Source: Endocalyx cinctus
Taxonomy: Eukaryota > Ascomycota > Sordariomycetes > Amphisphaeriales > Apiosporaceae
Length of the DNA: 64,000 nt
Direction of reading: 5' to 3'
Assembly (NCBI GenBank): GCA_001600455.1
Contig: BCKC01000004.1
Location: forward strand, 3,708,915 to 3,772,914
Made by a program: the position numbers and the translations under genes. Under the pieces are notes generated by a model. That model had not been told where the DNA came from, ran no database searches, and saw only the letters and a list, made by a program, of their open reading frames with translations. The first letter of the stretch is position 1. Every line of letters starts with the position of its first letter. Positions 53,803 through 64,000 of this stretch are shown piece by piece.

Positions 53803-54752
53803 GATGATGCTAATGCATATTCGAAGTCAATACTGATTTACATCCGAATAATTATTTGATCCATCAGATGATATATATATTCATTTGATGCGATGCACTA
53901 CTATTGGAACCCCCAGCTTTTGGTTCATTTTAATTATTCACATATTACAATATAATTTAGAATTAGATAATATCCATTACTTTTAAGTAATGATGAACTG
54001 ATGATAATAAACTTGTAGGGACTGCATATGGATGTACCACCGAATTTACCAACGCTTTAAGGATGACTTAATTCGATTGGGGTTAGTCAGGGGTTAATGT
54101 TTTCCTTGTTTGTCCACTATAACGATCCCGATATAAACTGTATTAAGTCATATCCTTCGCTATAACACTTTCATCGCTCTCCAAAAATATATATACCGTG
54201 GTATATCTCCATATTAGAAAAGCTATGATCATCTCGAACTACTTGGTATATCCATCGATGAAGATGACCTCGTTTGGACTTGCAAATAAAATTAAAGAGT
54301 TGCATGGCTCGTTACAGTTTATCTAACTAATAATACCCAGCTGGTACAGTTTTGTGATCTTTTGAAACCAGTTGCTTAGCTCTAATTGCGTATCATCGCG
54401 TTTTGGCGCTGAAAAGCCAGGGGACCTAGTCGCTCAACTTGCCTCACGACTACGATATGAAACACAAAGCGTTGCAACGTATCAATTCAGACGATTGACC
54501 CCAGATGATTTTTGACAAAATGCTTAATCCTCAATGGGATCTGTGGAGGGTGTTATGATGTTTAAATACCAGCTGGGTTCTTCTTTGACTTTTATTCTTG
54601 GCTTCCTTTTATGATCTACGCAGGACCGTCGGCTCAATTCGCTCTCTTTCGTGTGTAATTCTCTTCTTATTACCCAAGAACCAATAATATTATTATTACT
54701 ACTACTTGGTTTTATTTTGTTATATATTTTTTTCTTCCCCGTGTAGATCGCG
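53803..54752. other. Intergenic, 950 bases
   Basis: AT-rich between two same-strand genes; TATA-like and T-rich leader sequence at 54690-54740 precedes the next start. Nothing else recognised. Confidence 0.5.
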
Positions 54753-55765
54753 ATGGATTCTCAAAAGTTAAAGTATTCAAACCTCCCGCACGTTGACGAT
54801 CGCGATGACGCGAGATCGAGCACGGAGGTAGAGGACTCTCTCATGGGCGACGATAAGCAGTGGGCCGACGTGGAACTGAACGGGCCGAGGCAGCGATCGA
54901 GGAAGAACAGATTCATCGCGGCTGTCAAATCATCCAGATGGATCCTTGACACATCTCTGCTGTTCATAATATTGGCCTTGCTCGTGAGAGATCAGTGGCG
55001 GAAAGAGTCGGACAGGGACACAAATATATGGCAGTTCGGTGGAGATATGACCGGCGTGGGCCCAAAGTGTAAGTTCATGAAGAAACCCCGATTTTTGCAG
55101 GTGTCATAGAATCTAGGAATTGACCGGAAATGGATATAGTCACGCAGGAGATCAAGACCTTCAAGGTGGACTCCTCATATGCTCCTAACAACACGGCCGA
55201 CTTCTTTACCGACGAAGTCCTCCAGAAGTGGAACGATCTCATGCCCAGTAAGTTAACCTTGATATTAATTGGATATTTGGACGTGAAGGTAGCGAGTACT
55301 AACAATGATACAGAGGGTATGGGTTTCGTTTGGGTAAACGACACCAAACAGTATCACGATCTGCCCACGCCGATTGAGTTTCCCGACAAGACCGTTTTCA
55401 CCACCTCGGTCACTCACCAGCTCCACTGTCTCTACACCATCGTCTCAGTCTACTCGGGTATTACTTCCAACCACACACTCCCCGATGACTACCACTGGCA
55501 CATGATGCACTGCTTCGATTATATGCGACAAGCTATCATGTGCTCCGCCGACATGGCTCTCGAGGGCTTGGAGACGACCTTCCCGGACCACAACGGTGGC
55601 TCCGACGGATGGGATTCTAAGCACGGTAAGTTTTCACCTCCAAGCTCCTAACACCTTTGTTGAAGTACATTAAGCTAACGGTTTTATGAAGTTTGCCGAA
55701 AATGGGACGATGTCATGGGCTACTTGGAAAGCGTCAGACCCTGGGATAACCAGCTCATTTATTAA
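54753..55765 (+). CDS. UstYa-family (DUF3328) type II membrane protein
   Basis: Four exons, 54753-55068, 55140-55247, 55314-55625 and 55692-55765, with introns of 71, 66 and 66 bases, give 269 residues in a continuous frame (GPK-F-TQEIK, MP-K-GMGFV, KH-V-CRKWD). Residues 64-78 are a single membrane anchor. The family hallmark, two HxxHC motifs, is intact: HQLHC (176-180) and HMMHC (204-208). UstYa-type proteins act in fungal secondary metabolism, where characterised members carry out oxidative cyclisation of ribosomal peptides or halogenation-type reactions in the secretory pathway. No polyketide synthase, peptide synthetase or obvious repeat-bearing precursor peptide gene is visible here, so this copy is an orphan or acts with genes beyond the window. 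Confidence 0.92.
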
Positions 55766-55940
55766 GAAATTAGGATATTTAATTAGCTCAATGAGAATAT
55801 TACATGTATTGGAGAATCTTATTTGGTCTCCTTCTCGTGAGAAATTGATTTGCGTTATCTGTCAAAGATAATTATTACCAACTTGACTGACTCTATGAGG
55901 TTTAAGCTTAAAAATGTGAACCTTTCTTATCTAACCACAC

Positions 55941-56264
55941 CTACGCACCGCCGTACACTTCATCCGGGGATACGTTCATGAAGGCGCTAGCGTCTACATC
56001 TAGTGGAGTTACCACGGCGGCCACGGCATCAGCATCAGCCTTTTTCCTATCCTCTTCCTCCTTAGCCGCCCTCTCTGGATAGCAAACGGCACATGTTCCC
56101 TCAATGAACGGCCATGCTTTTTCTTCCCCCTTTTTACCGTTGATGATAACATTAGGACAATAGATAGCCATGTCTAACCGGACGGATAAGCAAGTGGATA
56201 CTTGCTCGAATTTCCGATGCATCCTAGGACAAGATCGGTAGTAAAATGCTCTGCACGTACACAT
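55941..56264 (-). CDS. Small cysteine-containing hypothetical protein
   Basis: ORF of 107 residues starting MCTCRAFYYRSCPRMH, with cysteines at 2, 4, 12, 25, 36, 57 and 60 (EGTCAVCYPERA). The spacing suggests metal binding rather than secretion, since there is no signal peptide. The middle has a basic GKKGEEKAW and the C-terminus is Ala/Asp-rich. Fungal genomes contain many small proteins of this kind near secondary metabolite or accessory genes, but I do not recognise a family. The stop is about 175 bases from the UstYa-type stop, so the genes converge. The ORF may carry an unrecognised intron. Confidence 0.6.
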   Translation of the reverse strand: MCTCRAFYYRSCPRMHRKFEQVSTCLSVRLDMAIYCPNVIINGKKGEEKAWPFIEGTCAVCYPERAAKEEEDRKKADADAVAAVVTPLDVDASAFMNVSPDEVYGGA

Positions 56265-57025
56265 CTTGATGGGAGTGGTTAACGAGAGTGATTATATATA
56301 AGATAGAAAATGGAGAAGAAAGAAAAGACCAGCTCTAGAATATTAAGACAGATGATATATATTAAAACCAATGATCAAGACAAAAGGAAATCTTAGAACG
56401 TAGATGGAAATAGGTAGTTGATACTCCGACATCTCGAGAGGGTGTAGCAGATATATAAGCACAATTGACAGTGTTTCGAAAACTCAAAACAAAGGGCATT
56501 GTACTCTAGTTATATGGTTTCTATAATTATGTAGATACGACAAGCCCCGTTTTGAGCTCTTACAGTCGTTTGATTTTCTTCCTTTATCCACTTAGAGAGA
56601 GGATCCTAGGCATCAAAGCAACCGGATAATTTAATAAGAAACAAGGCAATGAATGATAAAAGAACATTATGATTTGCCCCTTTCTTGATAGTATTATGGT
56701 TCCTAAAGTCTAATGCCATCTTTCTTCAGTGGAGCGAGAGGTCTAGAGAAAACTTGAAAGAATAATTGGGGGATAGGGGGTTAAGTTGGTTAAGCGCATA
56801 TTGAGTTATTTGCATACTTGATACAGGAATACCCCGCCATAATTTTTTTTTCGGGTTTAGTTAATGGAATAGCGTACTTCACATCTATTCAGATCACAAA
56901 TTTTCTTTCACCATCTTTCCCACATGTTCAGTCTCCTCTCGCCTTACAGAGTCTAATGAATCAGTTTTATGTGATAATTACAATCTATTTCGGGTGATTG
57001 TAGTACGAGATAGCATAGAGAAATA
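56265..57025. other. Divergent intergenic region
   Basis: About 760 AT-rich bases between the small cysteine protein gene and dph1, holding both promoters. Nothing else recognised. Confidence 0.5.
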
Positions 57026-58442
57026 ATGGAGGAAGATCGGGCGCAAACAGATTTGGGCATTGCGGCAGACATCGAAGAAGCGCACGCACCACCCCCACCT
57101 TCATCCCCATTGAAACAACCGAAAAAAAGGTTCGTGGGACGAAGGACTGCGGCGAAGCAAAATGGCAATGTAGTATCAAGTGATAGTAATGGGACCATAC
57201 AATGTAAGTATAAATCATTGTTTTCTTTCTTTCTTTCTTTCTTTCTTCTCCTTCTTCTTCTTTGCTATATAATAGCTAAAGTCAGGTCCAGTATCCCAGT
57301 CGAGGAGACCCCCTAGGCTTCTCAATCAGGTACCGCCGGAAATTTCAGAGAATCCGGAATTGAAGGAGGCGATTGCGTTGCTTCCTGCAAACTATTCTTT
57401 CGAGATTCCGAAGACAATACATCGGATCCGGACCTCGGGGGCGAAAAGGGTAGCCTTACAAATGCCTGAAGGATTATTGATGTTCGCCACTACCATTTCT
57501 GATATCCTCACCCAATTTTGTCCTGGCATAGACACTCTTATCATGGGAGATGTTACATACGGCGCATGCTGCATCGATGATTACACAGCCCGAGCACTTG
57601 GATGTGACCTACTAGTTCATTATGCACACAGCTGCCTCATACCGGTAGATGTAACCAAGATAAAGGTGCTCTACGTCTTTGTTGACATTAGTATTGACTC
57701 GTCCCATCTTCTCGCTTCCTTGGAGCGAAACTTCGCGCCCCCAAAGACCATCGCCATGGTTGGGACGATCCAATTCAATGCGACGATTCATGGTGTGCGA
57801 TCAACCCTGGAAAAAGCCGGCTTCACTGTATTGATCCCGCAAATCGCGCCGCTATCCAAAGGTGAGATATTAGGCTGCACCTCTCCACGTCTCTCGGAAT
57901 CAGAGAACGTCGATCTAGTCCTTTACTTAGGAGATGGTCGCTTCCATTTGGAGAGTATTATGATACATAATCCTACCATACCTGCCTACCGATATGATCC
58001 GTATTCAAGAAAATTGACGCATGAGACGTACGGCCACGACGAGATGCAAAGTCTCCGAAAAGAAGCTATTACAACTGCCAAGAGTGCCCGAAAATGGGGC
58101 TTGATTTTGGGCTCCTTAGGTCGCCAAGGAAATCCGCATACGATGACCATGATCGAAAACAAGCTTAAATCAATGGGTATACCGTGGGTGAATTTACTGT
58201 TAAGTGAGATATTTCCTGGAAAATTGGCAATGATGAACGACGTGGAATGTTGGGTTCAGGTTGCCTGTCCAAGATTGAGTATCGATTGGGGCTACGCATT
58301 TCCCCGACCGCTATTGACGCCATACGAGGCTCTAGTGGCCCTCAATGAGCGGCAGGATTGGAGCAAACAGGGATTCTATCCCATGGACTACTACGCAAGA
58401 GAAGGTTTAGGAAGAACTAGAGATATTCATGTTAGTGTTTGA
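57026..58442 (+). CDS. dph1: Diphthamide synthase subunit Dph1
   Basis: Two exons, 57026-57203 and 57286-58442, with an 82-base intron, give 444 residues. Dph1 with Dph2 forms the radical enzyme that transfers a 3-amino-3-carboxypropyl group from S-adenosylmethionine to a histidine of elongation factor 2. The N-terminus is disordered ([15 protein letters not shown]). The core has [25 protein letters not shown] (C154, C155), HYAHSC (C176), [13 protein letters not shown] and [10 protein letters not shown] (C387). These cysteines match the three iron-sulfur ligand regions of the family. The intron has a second in-frame acceptor six bases downstream (57291), which would drop two residues. A CTTT microsatellite sits inside the intron. 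Dph3, its electron donor, is encoded about 13.5 kb upstream. Confidence 0.95.
57223..57246 (+). repeat. CTTT microsatellite in the dph1 intron
   Basis: About six perfect CTTT units on the plus strand within the first intron of dph1, between its donor (57204) and acceptor (57285). Length variation here could affect the polypyrimidine context of the intron, but not the protein. Confidence 0.85.
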
Positions 58443-59005
58443 AGAACTGCTAAAACTCACTTTCACCATCTGCCAATATACTTAAATAAACCTGCGTTTT
58501 GCCACATGTATTTTTACGATACATGCTGGTGATCGGCTAGGCAGACATTTACAGAGGCCCTATCATGTATTGATGATAAGGCAAGGGTTATCACACTTTT
58601 GGGTAACCTTCTCTCGCTCACCGAAAGGATGCATGTGTAACCCGATCTAACCGAGACAGTTTCTTGCGTGTACATGATTGGATGTGATAACTATCTACTA
58701 CACGCGAACGATACGCCACTCATCCCTCTCTGTCGTCACCTCTAAATTGCGCTCGTAGAAATGTCATCTTTATTATTTCACCCCAAGATCATGTTTCGAC
58801 AGTTCTTTCTCTCTCGCTCATCCTCCTTCAGCGATACCCAATACGCTGTGTCAATTAACCAGCGTAAACGGTCATAAGAATGCCAATTGTTATCGGCCCA
58901 CATTGCAAGCTTCTCGCCCACGGCGTGTTTCGCCCTCCAACATCGACTGACTTGGATTACAACGATAACGACATCGTGTAACTTGAGTGACCAATCAACT
59001 CAAAA
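58443..59005. other. Intergenic, same-strand genes
   Basis: About 560 bases with the 3' end of dph1 and the promoter of the lectin-like gene. Nothing recognised. Confidence 0.5.
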
Positions 59006-60576
59006 ATGACGCGAAAGAAGTTGAATGGGAGTCCCAGGCAAGTTGCAGTAGTCGAAGATCCAAGTCCGGAGATAACTCAATTGAAATTCGATCCTATAGA
59101 GTACGGTCAACTCAAAGAGAACGTAAATCTCGTCGACAGGGATCAATGCATCGAAGTGGATCATAGGGAGGGTACTGATTTGGAAGTGAACACTGAACAC
59201 GAGGGGATTGAGGTTATTGGTGGCTTGCCCGATATTCATCGACCCTCGTTTCCGGTCTCTGAGCTTCCCGTGGAGAGGCCGTCTAACGATAGCACACACT
59301 CGACCAATAAAGAAAAGAACAGATATATACAGAAGTGGAACACTCTCGACTTACGAAGACGCAGGATTTGGCTCATTTTGGGGTTTGCAATACTTCTTGT
59401 CTTCGCTGGTCTCATAATTGGATTATCGGTTGGCCTAAGCTCCACACAGTCACAATCAACTCCTGGTTTTCTTTCATCCAACTTAGCAGCGACGAACTGG
59501 ACAACGAGCGACAACGTGACGGTCCACGTCGTCGTTGTACAAGACTCCGACCAGTCCCTCATTGCCTACACGGGAAGCACTAATAAGTGGACCAAGGTGA
59601 ATATCAGCCAAACATTCGACGACAGCGGCGGCCTCGGCATAAGAGCAAGCTCCCCACTAGCCCTCGCCGCCAGCCCGGATTCCAACAACGTCACGCAACT
59701 CAACCTCTTCTTCCTCACGGCCCAAGACTTCGTCACGCAGATCACGACGTACAACACAACTCTGCAGACCTGGGACTGGGGCGACGTCGGCTCCCACAGC
59801 GACGTGGATATCCAAGCGGCGCCCGGGTCGCAGCTGGCGGCCGCGTGGACGCGCTGCGGCGACTTCGCGAGGTGCGGGAACGGTCCCCTGACGCTCACGT
59901 TCGAGGACGCGACCCAGAACTACTGCGTGGCGAACTCGTCCTTCGCCTGGGCGCCCGAGGTCGCGAGCCACCGGCTCGCGGCTAACTCGAGCATGGCGCT
60001 AATCTCGGTCGGATACGGCGATACCATGGACTACGCCTGGGGATTCTTCGATACGAACGGGATCTTGGGCTCAGCTTGGCAGGATTACCAGAATGGGAAT
60101 TGGTGGTGGACTGATTTAGGTATTTTGGAGCCTTTTTCCTCCTTTTCATTATCTGTGTCCTTTTTAGAAAGATATTTTCCCATCCTATGTGTGCATATTA
60201 TAATTCAAGACTGGGTTTTATTTAATACGGGGAAAACTGCTTAGGACGAAACGTGCTGTACGACATTGAGATATCACCCCTTCAATCATTCGCCGCCGCG
60301 TCCTTCCCCGAAAATAGAACGCACGTTTTCGTCACCTCCCGATTTAACAACGGCACCGTTATCGGGAAGCACTGGGATCCGGCGCCGTTTAACTGGCTTG
60401 AGACGAAAACAGTGGACTTCGTGGGAGGGTTTTCGGGAAGTGCAGCAAATTTCTCCACCATTGCCATGTCCCCGGATGCCAGATTCTACGGCATATTGGA
60501 GGGCGAGTCCATCCAAGAGTATCAGATGGACCTGAATGACCCTTATACATTTTATTGGCTCGGAAAGGTTGCTTAA
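59006..60576 (+). CDS. Type II membrane protein with fucose-lectin-like beta-propeller domain
   Basis: Two exons, 59006-60119 and 60245-60576, with a 125-base intron, give 481 residues (TDL-G-RNVLYD at the join). About 118 cytosolic residues precede a basic cluster LRRRRIW and a long hydrophobic segment (about 120-145, LILGFAILLVFAGLIIGLSV). The outer part has repeated short strand motifs with Trp, such as NKWTKVNISQ, QTWDWGDVG, NWWWTDLG and FNWLETKTV, many N-glycosylation sites, and ALAASPDSN-type blade turns. This pattern matches fungal membrane proteins related to fucose-specific lectin six-bladed propellers. Sugar binding is an inference; the fucose-binding residues were not verified. A surface or wall-facing location is likely. 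Confidence 0.82.
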
Positions 60577-63441
60577 ATGAGGTAATATAGGCGTGGACGA
60601 GAGATAAATCATTGACTGTTATCAACCAGTATTGAGAATGTCGCTCGCTTATTTCTGTGGAAACATCTTTTATAACAAGGCTTTATGGGTGAGGGGCACA
60701 TCATTTCATCTCGGAATTCATGAATTTTATGTTGGTAACGGAGGCTTGAACCCTAGGAAAGGTACTAACCAGGTTTGATCTATCATGATCACATGTCTCT
60801 CTTTAAACAGACTGGACACATCAAGAAAGTCGGATGATATATATCTCGTGGGATGTCATGATAATGATAACGATGTAACTAGAGAAGAGTGATTACGGAC
60901 AGCGGGCGTACCCAAGTTAGGACTTTGTTAGTCATGGCGTTGGGCAGGCTCCTACATTCATTGTATCTCTTTACCTCTTATGCGGTACTTCACGGCTTCT
61001 TATCAGCCATTCTCCTAACTTGATTGCCCCTGTTAACTTCATCAAACTTAATACTCAAGCAGGTCAATATTTCGATGGTCGAATTGACCGTAGCTTCCAA
61101 GAAAACACTCGACCTCGACTCAACGCGATCCTTCACCTTCTTGTCTTGCCCCTAGCACTCGGCATGTTTGCACAGCATCATCCGAACCGAGAATTCGTCT
61201 ATCGCGGTGAAGTATACCCGGTTCAGCGCCATGTCCTCCGGAAGTTAACGCAATGCTCGAGTGTCCGACCCGCGAAGAAGATCGGAATTTTTGGGCTATG
61301 AGTGCTTTGGTCCTTTCGGGTACATGACTGATCGAAAGGAATTTCGGTGCGGTAGAGTATTCGGTCGCGGCGACGAGATATTGCTTCTAAGTCAGTTTCC
61401 CATTACCTTCTCAGGCTCAAACGAGCACGTCGCTAAGATACTTCAAGCTAGCCAGCATAGCTATGAGCTACCTTGTTGGGGTACGCGAAAGGAAGTTGGT
61501 ATGTATGCTGTATTTTTCCCCCTTGCTTGTTTTTACAACTTCCGTCGGTATCGATGCCTTCGTCGGCAACAACAAAAAAGTGCGAAGGGAGAGATTTTGA
61601 CCAGCCATGGTTAAATGGTGCCAAGAGACGTCGTGTTCTAATATAAGTAGTTGTTTACGTGGCTTAGGCTGGCTTTCAGGGAATCGGTCAGTGTGGTTTT
61701 AAAGGACTAAGTAATCTAAAGCGACCATTACACGGTGCAATGGTCCCAAGCGTAATAATATAGTGAAATAGGCGGTATAAGCTCATCTTCATTACATAGA
61801 ACAAGGTATACGGGAATCCTTAATATATATACTAGGTACTTTTTGGAGTTTAATATATTAGAAAATCTGCACCCATTAGGAAGGAGTCTAGTAGCTACGA
61901 ACAGAGCCACGATCGCTCCACGCGTATCCTAGATCGATCTGATTACACGATCAGCATTCAGCATTTCTACATCCAGACAAATTTAACTCGAGGCAAGGAT
62001 AATATTCGAAGGAATGATGAATGATCGTTATCAGTCCGAGATCAATACTGTAAAAGTTTAGTCGCATGCGGGCCGAGACATCGTGTCCTTTATTTATAGA
62101 AACTCGGAAAGCCGGGGGTTTCCTTTTCAGCTGAGCGGTCTATCAGAGAAAAAAGGCGAAGTCAAAATTCATTAAAACCATATAGGTTGGTCCTATAATT
62201 ACAGAGCCCAGAGCGTTTAGAAATCTCCTTTTATCACATAGCCATACACATACAATGATATTTATTCATTACCTTTATACGTTGGCCTCAAAAGAGAAAA
62301 GGTGGAAAAGGAGGGGGGAGGCAGTGGAGAGTAAAGGATCAAACCAGATATGTTTTGGTCATATTAGATAAATTATGGTAATACTCGGTAAGCAAATAGC
62401 ATTTCCAAGTCTTGGAGCATCAGATTGTTAATATTCTCGGTCTGCTCATAAATTGTGTGTATGTACAGAAAAGGTACTTATGCTTTGTTTCGTAAGAACT
62501 ATGCCAAGGCCTCTCTCCACACTAGGGTTTATGCCTATACTGCGCGGTATGTCATATCTATTTTTATCACAACCAACACCTCCCCCAAAGAAGCAAGGGA
62601 TAGATAGGAAAGCCATATAAAGGAACCCTCGGAATAAGGGTATGATCGAAAGGACGAGAGGTTGCGACCGAAATTATTATCCATCATTCATTCTTTAAAC
62701 TCTTAATATACAATAGAGGTCATTTCATTACCTACTACAGTCTGCTAGTATCATCATCTACCTTACGTCCCCTCTGATTTGTATCATCCAACAAGATGCA
62801 TACCCAACAGATTGTCCCGAGAGAGTTACTGAACTCCTGCCAACTCACTAAATCTCCACATGTGACCGTCCCTAAATCTACTCAACTGCCCAAAATCGCC
62901 TCGATAGCCATTTTTGCCTTCTTTACTTTATTCAGAAGTGCTGACGAGTGGGCTCAGTCATCAATGATTTCATCAACAATGTGTAAGCTCCCTTTAACGC
63001 TAGGATGTCAAAAAATCCAATATATGAGCTAAACAGCATGTTAGATCTTCTTTGCTGTGTGGCTCTGTCATCAATAGTAGTGAGTGAACTACCCCATACC
63101 AGTAGCAACCCCCTGCCCACGTACTAATGATGATGCTTAGTGGGGATGGTCGAGCAGTCCAACATACGTCGTGCTATGAATAATTTTCCTTGGGTTAGGA
63201 ATAAATGCTATTTTCACGTCTTCACCTAAACATACGTTTTTCAAGGTGGTAGGGTAATGGGATTATATACGGGTTTGCAATGTGGAGTTTGGAATGATTG
63301 GTATGGCCTACTTGGTCTTCATATATTATTGTTTAGTGATACCTCAATGAATTGATTATAAATTGGCAGATCATACGAACCGAAAGTGAATTCTTAGCGA
63401 CTCGATGTAAGTATATCGTTCCGACGCGGATCGCTGATAGT
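60577..63441. other. Intergenic, 2.9 kb, with weak gene-like fragments
   Basis: AT-rich. Between about 61020 and 61614 two overlapping frames look partly protein-like (FVYRGEVYPVQRHVL, then TDRKEFRCGRVFGRGDEILL), with a GTATGT donor-like site at 61499, but no complete gene could be built. A possible three-exon small gene lies at 62796-63179. Confidence 0.4.
62796..63179 (+). CDS. Possible small three-exon gene, uncertain
   Basis: ATG 62796 opens a frame MHTQQIVPRELLNSCQ with a hydrophobic stretch IASIAIFAFFTLF. A donor-like site lies at 62981 or 62983. An acceptor (GCTAAACAG, ending 63036) then leads to LDLLCCVALSSIV, a GTGAGT donor follows at 63080, and a strong TACTAAT branch site with TTAG acceptor (63140) leads to WGWSSSPTYVVL and a stop. 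With the weaker donor at 62981 the frame runs through all three exons; with the better one at 62983 it stops at once. No family is recognised. I include it mainly because the second intron is so well formed. Confidence 0.25.
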
Positions 63442-64000
63442 TCACTTTGAATAGTTGATGAATATCGGACTAGTAATCACCTTCCCTCCGCTATACTCTC
63501 TACCGACAAAATAGACTGCTCTGTCACCATCTCTTGGTGTCAAGATGAACTTGCCATCGACTCTGTTCGGGAGTTTTACATCGGCAATCAACTCAACAGA
63601 TACAAACAGCTTTGCGCCCCCTTTAAGCGAGATTTGTCTACCCCCGACCCTGCCCGCCTCATCCGGCGAAGCTTCTAGTCTAAACTCAGGCTGGGCCTTA
63701 TGCGGGTTTCCGTCGAGAACATTACCAACTTTGACATAGCCCTCTAAATGTCCCGTCACACTGATGGAAGAAAGAAGGGAAGAGTCATTGTCGAGTTCTC
63801 CATGCCCGAAGAATATGTCGACTCCATCAAAATCACCACTCGTCTTGGTGTTAAAGACGACCTGCGTCTCCGACATAATGGTAATTGACTCCTCCGGGTT
63901 ATCTTTGACGCCGCCGAAGGTAAAAATAGAAGAGATTGTCGCACCTTCGACTAGTATGGATCCTTGCCAGACAGCTTCGCGATATCGGTCATACAGCCGG
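63442..64000 (-). CDS. Hypothetical protein, 5' end beyond the window
   Basis: Minus-strand frame open from the window edge to the stop at 63442. An internal ATG at 63876 exists, but the frame continues upstream without a stop (RLYDRYREAVWQGSILVEGA, then TISSIFTFGGVKDNPEES), so the real start lies beyond 64000. About 185 residues are visible. The sequence is beta-rich and Gly/Asp-rich (SGDFDGVDIFFGHGELDND, GGRQISLKGGAKLFVSVEL, ending SPIFINYSK). The many acidic turns recall a beta-sandwich or ligand-binding fold, but I recognise no family. No introns are apparent in the visible part. Confidence 0.75.
   Translation of the reverse strand, partial: RLYDRYREAVWQGSILVEGATISSIFTFGGVKDNPEESITIMSETQVVFNTKTSGDFDGVDIFFGHGELDNDSSLLSSISVTGHLEGYVKVGNVLDGNPHKAQPEFRLEASPDEAGRVGGRQISLKGGAKLFVSVELIADVKLPNRVDGKFILTPRDGDRAVYFVGREYSGGKVITSPIFINYSK

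Noticed and set aside
1..64000. tRNA genes and CRISPR arrays
   Set aside because: I looked for tRNA A and B box strings and for regularly spaced direct repeats, and found no convincing example by eye; CRISPR is not expected in a fungus.

Overview
The window is nuclear DNA of a filamentous ascomycete. The reasons are short introns (about 50-200 bases) with GTAAGT-like donors and CTAAC/CTGAC-like branch sites, single-gene units facing both ways, long low-complexity intergenic spans, and recognisable fungal proteins such as Gpi3, Dbp6, Dgk1, Kxd1, Sec18, Dph1, Dph3, a peroxisomal ABC transporter and a UstYa-type protein. A Sordariomycete, perhaps Xylariales, fits best, but this is an impression from protein flavour and not a demonstrated placement.

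Layout. 0-13.7 kb holds mostly housekeeping genes: a VIT/von Willebrand A protein, gpi3 (GPI anchor), dbp6 (ribosome biogenesis) diverging from gpi3, a metallopeptidase-like protein with a jacalin-type lectin tail, and dgk1 (lipid metabolism). 13.7-19.9 kb is a 6.3-kb span with no credible gene, followed by kxd1. 22.5-26 kb holds three small conserved genes: a nuclear-looking protein, a protein of unknown function and a LENG1/Cir_N-type protein. 26.2-32.3 kb looks accessory: two diverged inverted copies of a dispersed repeat flank a HeLo/NLR-associated-like gene and a PHO84-like transporter gene with an apparent frameshift. 33.3-37.6 kb has sec18 and a very GC-rich, bacterial-looking metallophosphoesterase. 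37.6-43.1 kb is nearly empty apart from one small secreted-protein candidate.

43.1-49.5 kb carries dph3, a peroxisomal ABCD half-transporter and a strongly codon-biased sugar transporter. 50.7-60.6 kb is rich in proteins of the secretory pathway or cell surface: a small secreted protein, a type II membrane SGNH hydrolase, a type II membrane UstYa-type protein and a type II membrane lectin-like protein, with dph1 among them. The window ends in a partial minus-strand gene of unknown function.

Functional links. dph3 and dph1 act in the same first step of diphthamide formation on elongation factor 2 and lie about 13.5 kb apart. gpi3, dgk1, kxd1 and sec18 all concern endomembranes, but nothing suggests they are co-regulated. 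Exon boundaries below were worked out by hand from splice signals, reading phase and protein continuity. They are predictions without transcript support.
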